From Parasponia andersonii (lineage: Eukaryota > Streptophyta > Magnoliopsida > Rosales > Cannabaceae): a stretch of DNA of 64,000 nt. The position numbers and the translations under genes are program-made. Shown one piece after another: positions 60,675 to 64,000 of the stretch. Each line of letters begins with the position of its first letter. Position 1 is the first letter of the stretch. The stretch spans positions 964,720 through 1,028,719 of the forward strand of contig JXTB01000033.1 in NCBI GenBank assembly GCA_002914805.1. The letters run 5' to 3'. The notes beneath the pieces were generated by a model, which was given only the letters and a program-made list of their open reading frames with translations, did no database searches and was not told the DNA's origin.

Positions 60675-63600
60675 TCAGCTGACCATGTCAACGTCTACAG
60701 CAATTGGTTTCCCTTCAGAAGCAGCATAGGGTGCTCCAGGAGCTGCAGGCTCAGCAAATTGGGCAGCTGTGGACTTTGGTTCTGATGCCGAAAATGGATT
60801 CCTTATTGAAGCCGGACCAGAGTCTACTTCCATAGAAGAAGGCCTGGGAGGGGAAGAAGGCTGAACTTCCACCTCTGGATAAGCAGCCTTAAACCTCGCC
60901 CGCAGGCCTTCGTCAACCAGGCGAACTCCTTGCAACTGATTGCCGAGTGACATCCACCTGATAATAGAAAGTTGAGGAAAACTCATTAAAGCCGCGACCA
61001 AAATAAACCAACGAAATGCCAATGTACTACATGTCTTTTTCACTGATCAGAGTTCAAAATTACAGACCCCAGGCTCCATATAAAGCATGGGAGAATATAA
61101 GGTCGTCTTTTCAAAAGAAAGGGGATTATACCCACGGGCAATTATTTTTTATTACTTATTTATTTTGTATATATATATAAATATATATTTTTTGGGGTGT
61201 CTTTTCAATGAGCTTTTTGTATCATAAGTTTGTCTGCTATTAAACTCCCCTACTAGATGGCTTTAATTTGGTTTTAAGAGGCCACAAGGCTATAAAGAAT
61301 TTAGACTACCTAACCAGTATATGTGTTCTAATCTATATTTCTAACATGTTCATCTCTTCAGTTTATGCGGGAAAGTGGTGATCAAGAAAACTGTGAAGTT
61401 TTGCAGCTAAAGGAAAGAACGATGTGAATGTCTAATGTAAGAAGCATAAACATGAGGGAAGAGTTATACCCTGCATGAGTATTGTGCATGCGAGCAAATA
61501 ATTCCAGCTTTCTCGTCCTTGGACTTATTCTCTCCAGCAGAGGATACATCTGCAGGAATACACATGAATTAACTCAACTTGCATTAGTTTTTTTTTATTT
61601 TTTTATTTTTTTCTTTTGAAACAAACAAAGAACAACTTTTACTGACCAATAATGAGAAGCATGATAATCTAGGAGGCAATAACTTTTATGGACCACCTTA
61701 AAGATGAAATCAAAAGAATACAGCCATCTTGTTGTATTTCATTATGTAAGGACTTACAAGATCTAGATATATATCTTTCTATAAAGATATCATATATGTA
61801 TCCATATATTAAAATTTCTAAAATATATGATTTACTAACCTCATCTGGCTTGCGGCTCGTCTCTCTAACCTCAGCAACAATAACATCAGTGTCGATATTC
61901 CTGTTCACTTCTGGATCCCCTTTTATTCCAACAAGGCAATGCTCCTTGCTGTGATTCAGCCAGTGACCGGTTCTCCCTGTTCTAATTATTCTCTGAAGTT
62001 GGTTAGTCTTAACCCAAATAATCTCCTCAACACGCTTGTATCCCCAGAGTTCCAAACTGCAAGAAGCATATAGATATGCGAGCACTAATCACACTTAGCA
62101 TTTGCAATAGAGTTTATGAACCAGATGGCTGGCTAATAACCAAAAATTACCCATACCATTCACGTCCAAGCTCCATTGCACGTCCAGTAACCCATAGAAA
62201 AATTAGACCATCGGTCTGCAGTGCAGGAACATTAAGATTCCGCATTTCATCATCAGCCATTGTCCCATAAGGTAATTCCATATGAATATCCCATGGTGGA
62301 TCTGCCATTATAACTCCAAATTGCCCTAAAATGTCCATCCTAAAGTTACGGATGTCACAATTGATCCATTGTGGTTCACCAAGTTCCACTTCTGAACAAT
62401 ATTCTGCGCGCTGAGGCTTCAACGGTTTGGGAGGAGGAAAATCTGTAGCACCCATTATCATGGGTGAGACATCTGGTGTTGGATCGAGCTCATAATGAAC
62501 GTACTTGCATGTCTACAAATGGAAAGAAGCTCATTATACCATGTACAAGTAGTTATTTAAATATAACTGATTCGTAACTAGGTGAAATTGATCAAAAGGG
62601 GGTAAAATATATACCTTCATGTGACGGCAGGTATCTAAGAAAGAACAATCCCCTAAATTGATGTCGGTATGTAGAGCAATTATTCTCCGGAAATGAACCT
62701 AAACAGAAGTAAATAAAGAAAACTATATGAAGCAAGCACAGTAACCAAAAAAAGATACTAATTTCAGGAGGACTAGATAAAGCAACAATGTTAGCATGCA
62801 GTACACCTTACTGACCTTCTCACATGCCACAAAGGAACCAGTTTGACGTCGGCAATCTTCTTTTGTAAGGGACGAGCAGTACTCTTTCAGTTGTGAACCA
62901 CCTTTAGTTTTGAACTGAAGCAACATATTACAAGAACATCCAAGTTATAATATTGTAAACACTAAATGGGAGAACCAAAGAAACAGATAAGAAACATGGG
63001 GAACTGCACATGAAAAATAAAAGACACACTGAAGTGATCATCAAACTTGACTTTTCTGGAGTGTAACTCACGACTACAAACATTTGCAGAAAACCCACAA
63101 TTATTTCCAACCAAAGTAAGTCCAAAACTTACACTACTTCTTATACCCATCCCAATGTAACATAGCATAATTGATTTCAAAAATGTTGACATAAATTTCG
63201 AAAACGGTAAACAAGACCAGATAAGTTTAGAAACCTCATCTAAGCTGCCTTCTCGTGGACTTGGAAACCGTTTATCACTTATTTAGTGCTCTTGACTATC
63301 AAGGTGCAAAGACAAAGAAAAATAACACAATTAAGTTAATCAGTTAGCTTAGAGACATAAGTATGAATGCTTCCCAATCCAACAAAAGGCTCTTTAACAG
63401 CAAGTATCACATAAACAAATCCAGTCCCAGTGTGTTAGACAATTCAAAAATCATGAGGCAACAAATTGCATCAAAAAGGCCACAAAGAACAAACCTTAGC
63501 AGCAACAGCAGTTTCTTTTGCAGTGGGCCGATGAATGAGATCCAAAAGCTCCTCACCAGTTTTTGATTTCTGCAATTCCCTAAAAGACTTCTTATTCAAC

Positions 63601-64000
63601 AATGCCTCAAGGTCCTTCATATCATCGTCTTCACTCCTGGGCTTCTGAGGCATTGCACTCGCGCCAGCAGCATTTGGCCCCAACGGAGGTCGATGAAATG
63701 GAGGAATACCAATTCTCGGCACTCCCATCATCCCAAGAACTCTTGGAGTACCCCTCGGACCCATCAACGCTCCTGGCGGTCCACTACCCGGAAATATGGG
63801 CGGCAAACCGGACGTGTGGGGATCATTAGGCCCCATCCACATGTCCGGCATTGGTCTCACCGGCCCTGTCATTCCAAACACTCCACCATTAATGTCAACC
63901 CCACCAGGAACGAGCTGGTGCTGATTCTGATTCCCATTCCCATCTACCGAATTCGATTCGGGCGGCTGATACTGCCTGCTTTCAGGCAATTCCTTAATAA
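60675..64000 (-). CDS. MTA: MTA, m6A mRNA methyltransferase (MT-A70/METTL3), 5' end beyond window
   Basis: Exons on the - strand are 64000-63495 (incomplete), 62914-62816, 62698-62615, 62512-62157, 62056-61840, 61549-61470 and 60957-60675, about 540 residues to the stop. The visible N-terminal part (63990-63640) is Pro/Gly/Met-rich and probably disordered. The region after it ([20 protein letters not shown]) leads into a Cys/His segment, [29 protein letters not shown] and TCKYVHYEL, which resembles the CCCH-type finger region upstream of the MT-A70 domain. The catalytic motif [14 protein letters not shown] lies in the 62512-62157 exon, followed by [15 protein letters not shown] and [20 protein letters not shown], and [19 protein letters not shown]. 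The enzyme methylates adenosine in mRNA in the nucleus together with MTB. All catalytic residues are intact. Only the N-terminal exon or exons are missing. Confidence 0.95.

Noticed and set aside
1-64000. Operon, riboswitch or origin features
   Set aside because: The genes are spliced eukaryotic units with separate promoters, and no prokaryotic signals were seen.

Overview
This 64 kb window looks like nuclear DNA of a eudicot plant, probably a rosid-like species. The genes are split by GT-AG introns. Intergenic DNA is very AT-rich with many (TA)n tracts. Several proteins carry plastid-type transit peptides, and plant-specific families are present (early nodulin-like phytocyanin, CYP89A-type P450, plant MTA, Ulp1-bearing MULE). 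No prokaryotic features, CRISPR arrays or rRNA were seen. Exon coordinates come from reading splice sites and frame by eye and may be off by one or two bases.

Layout. 1-6.6 kb: an LTR-like remnant, one intronless gene for an unknown tail-anchored-looking protein (1506-2273, +), then AT-rich DNA with two MITE-like inverted-repeat elements. 6.9-14.9 kb: a 21-exon STE20/SPS1-type kinase gene (+). 16.6-25.0 kb: a decayed Mutator-like element with imperfect terminal inverted repeats of about 100 bp, a DUF1985/Ulp1-like gene (+), a mudrA-like transposase (-) facing it, and three fields of iterated TTCGAT motifs. 25.2-29.3 kb: two convergent genes for unknown, probably plastid, membrane proteins. 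31.2-35.8 kb: MYG1 exonuclease and a plastid HpcH/HpaI-type aldolase (both +). 36-45.5 kb: gene-poor DNA with duplicated repeats, a hAT transposase fragment, and an array of about seven hairpin-forming units. 45.5-50.2 kb: an old Ty3/Gypsy element whose two LTRs enclose a CYP89A-like P450 pseudogene. 53.2-59.7 kb: an MFSD5/MOT2-type transporter and a GPI-anchored early nodulin-like protein (both +). 60.7-64 kb: the m6A methyltransferase MTA (-), cut by the window edge.

How the genes relate. They are ordinary single-copy-style housekeeping genes, not an operon. The order kinase / coiled-coil plastid protein / aldolase / MTA matches, from memory, neighbours in two Arabidopsis chromosome 4 segments (At4g10730-At4g10760 and At4g24080-At4g24100). 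The transporter-phytocyanin pair recalls At1g64650-At1g64640. The backbone is therefore probably ancestral and has been expanded by transposons. The most interesting non-genic signals are the oriented TTCGAT fields of the MULE, the hairpin array near 42 kb, and the P450 fragment enclosed between LTRs.
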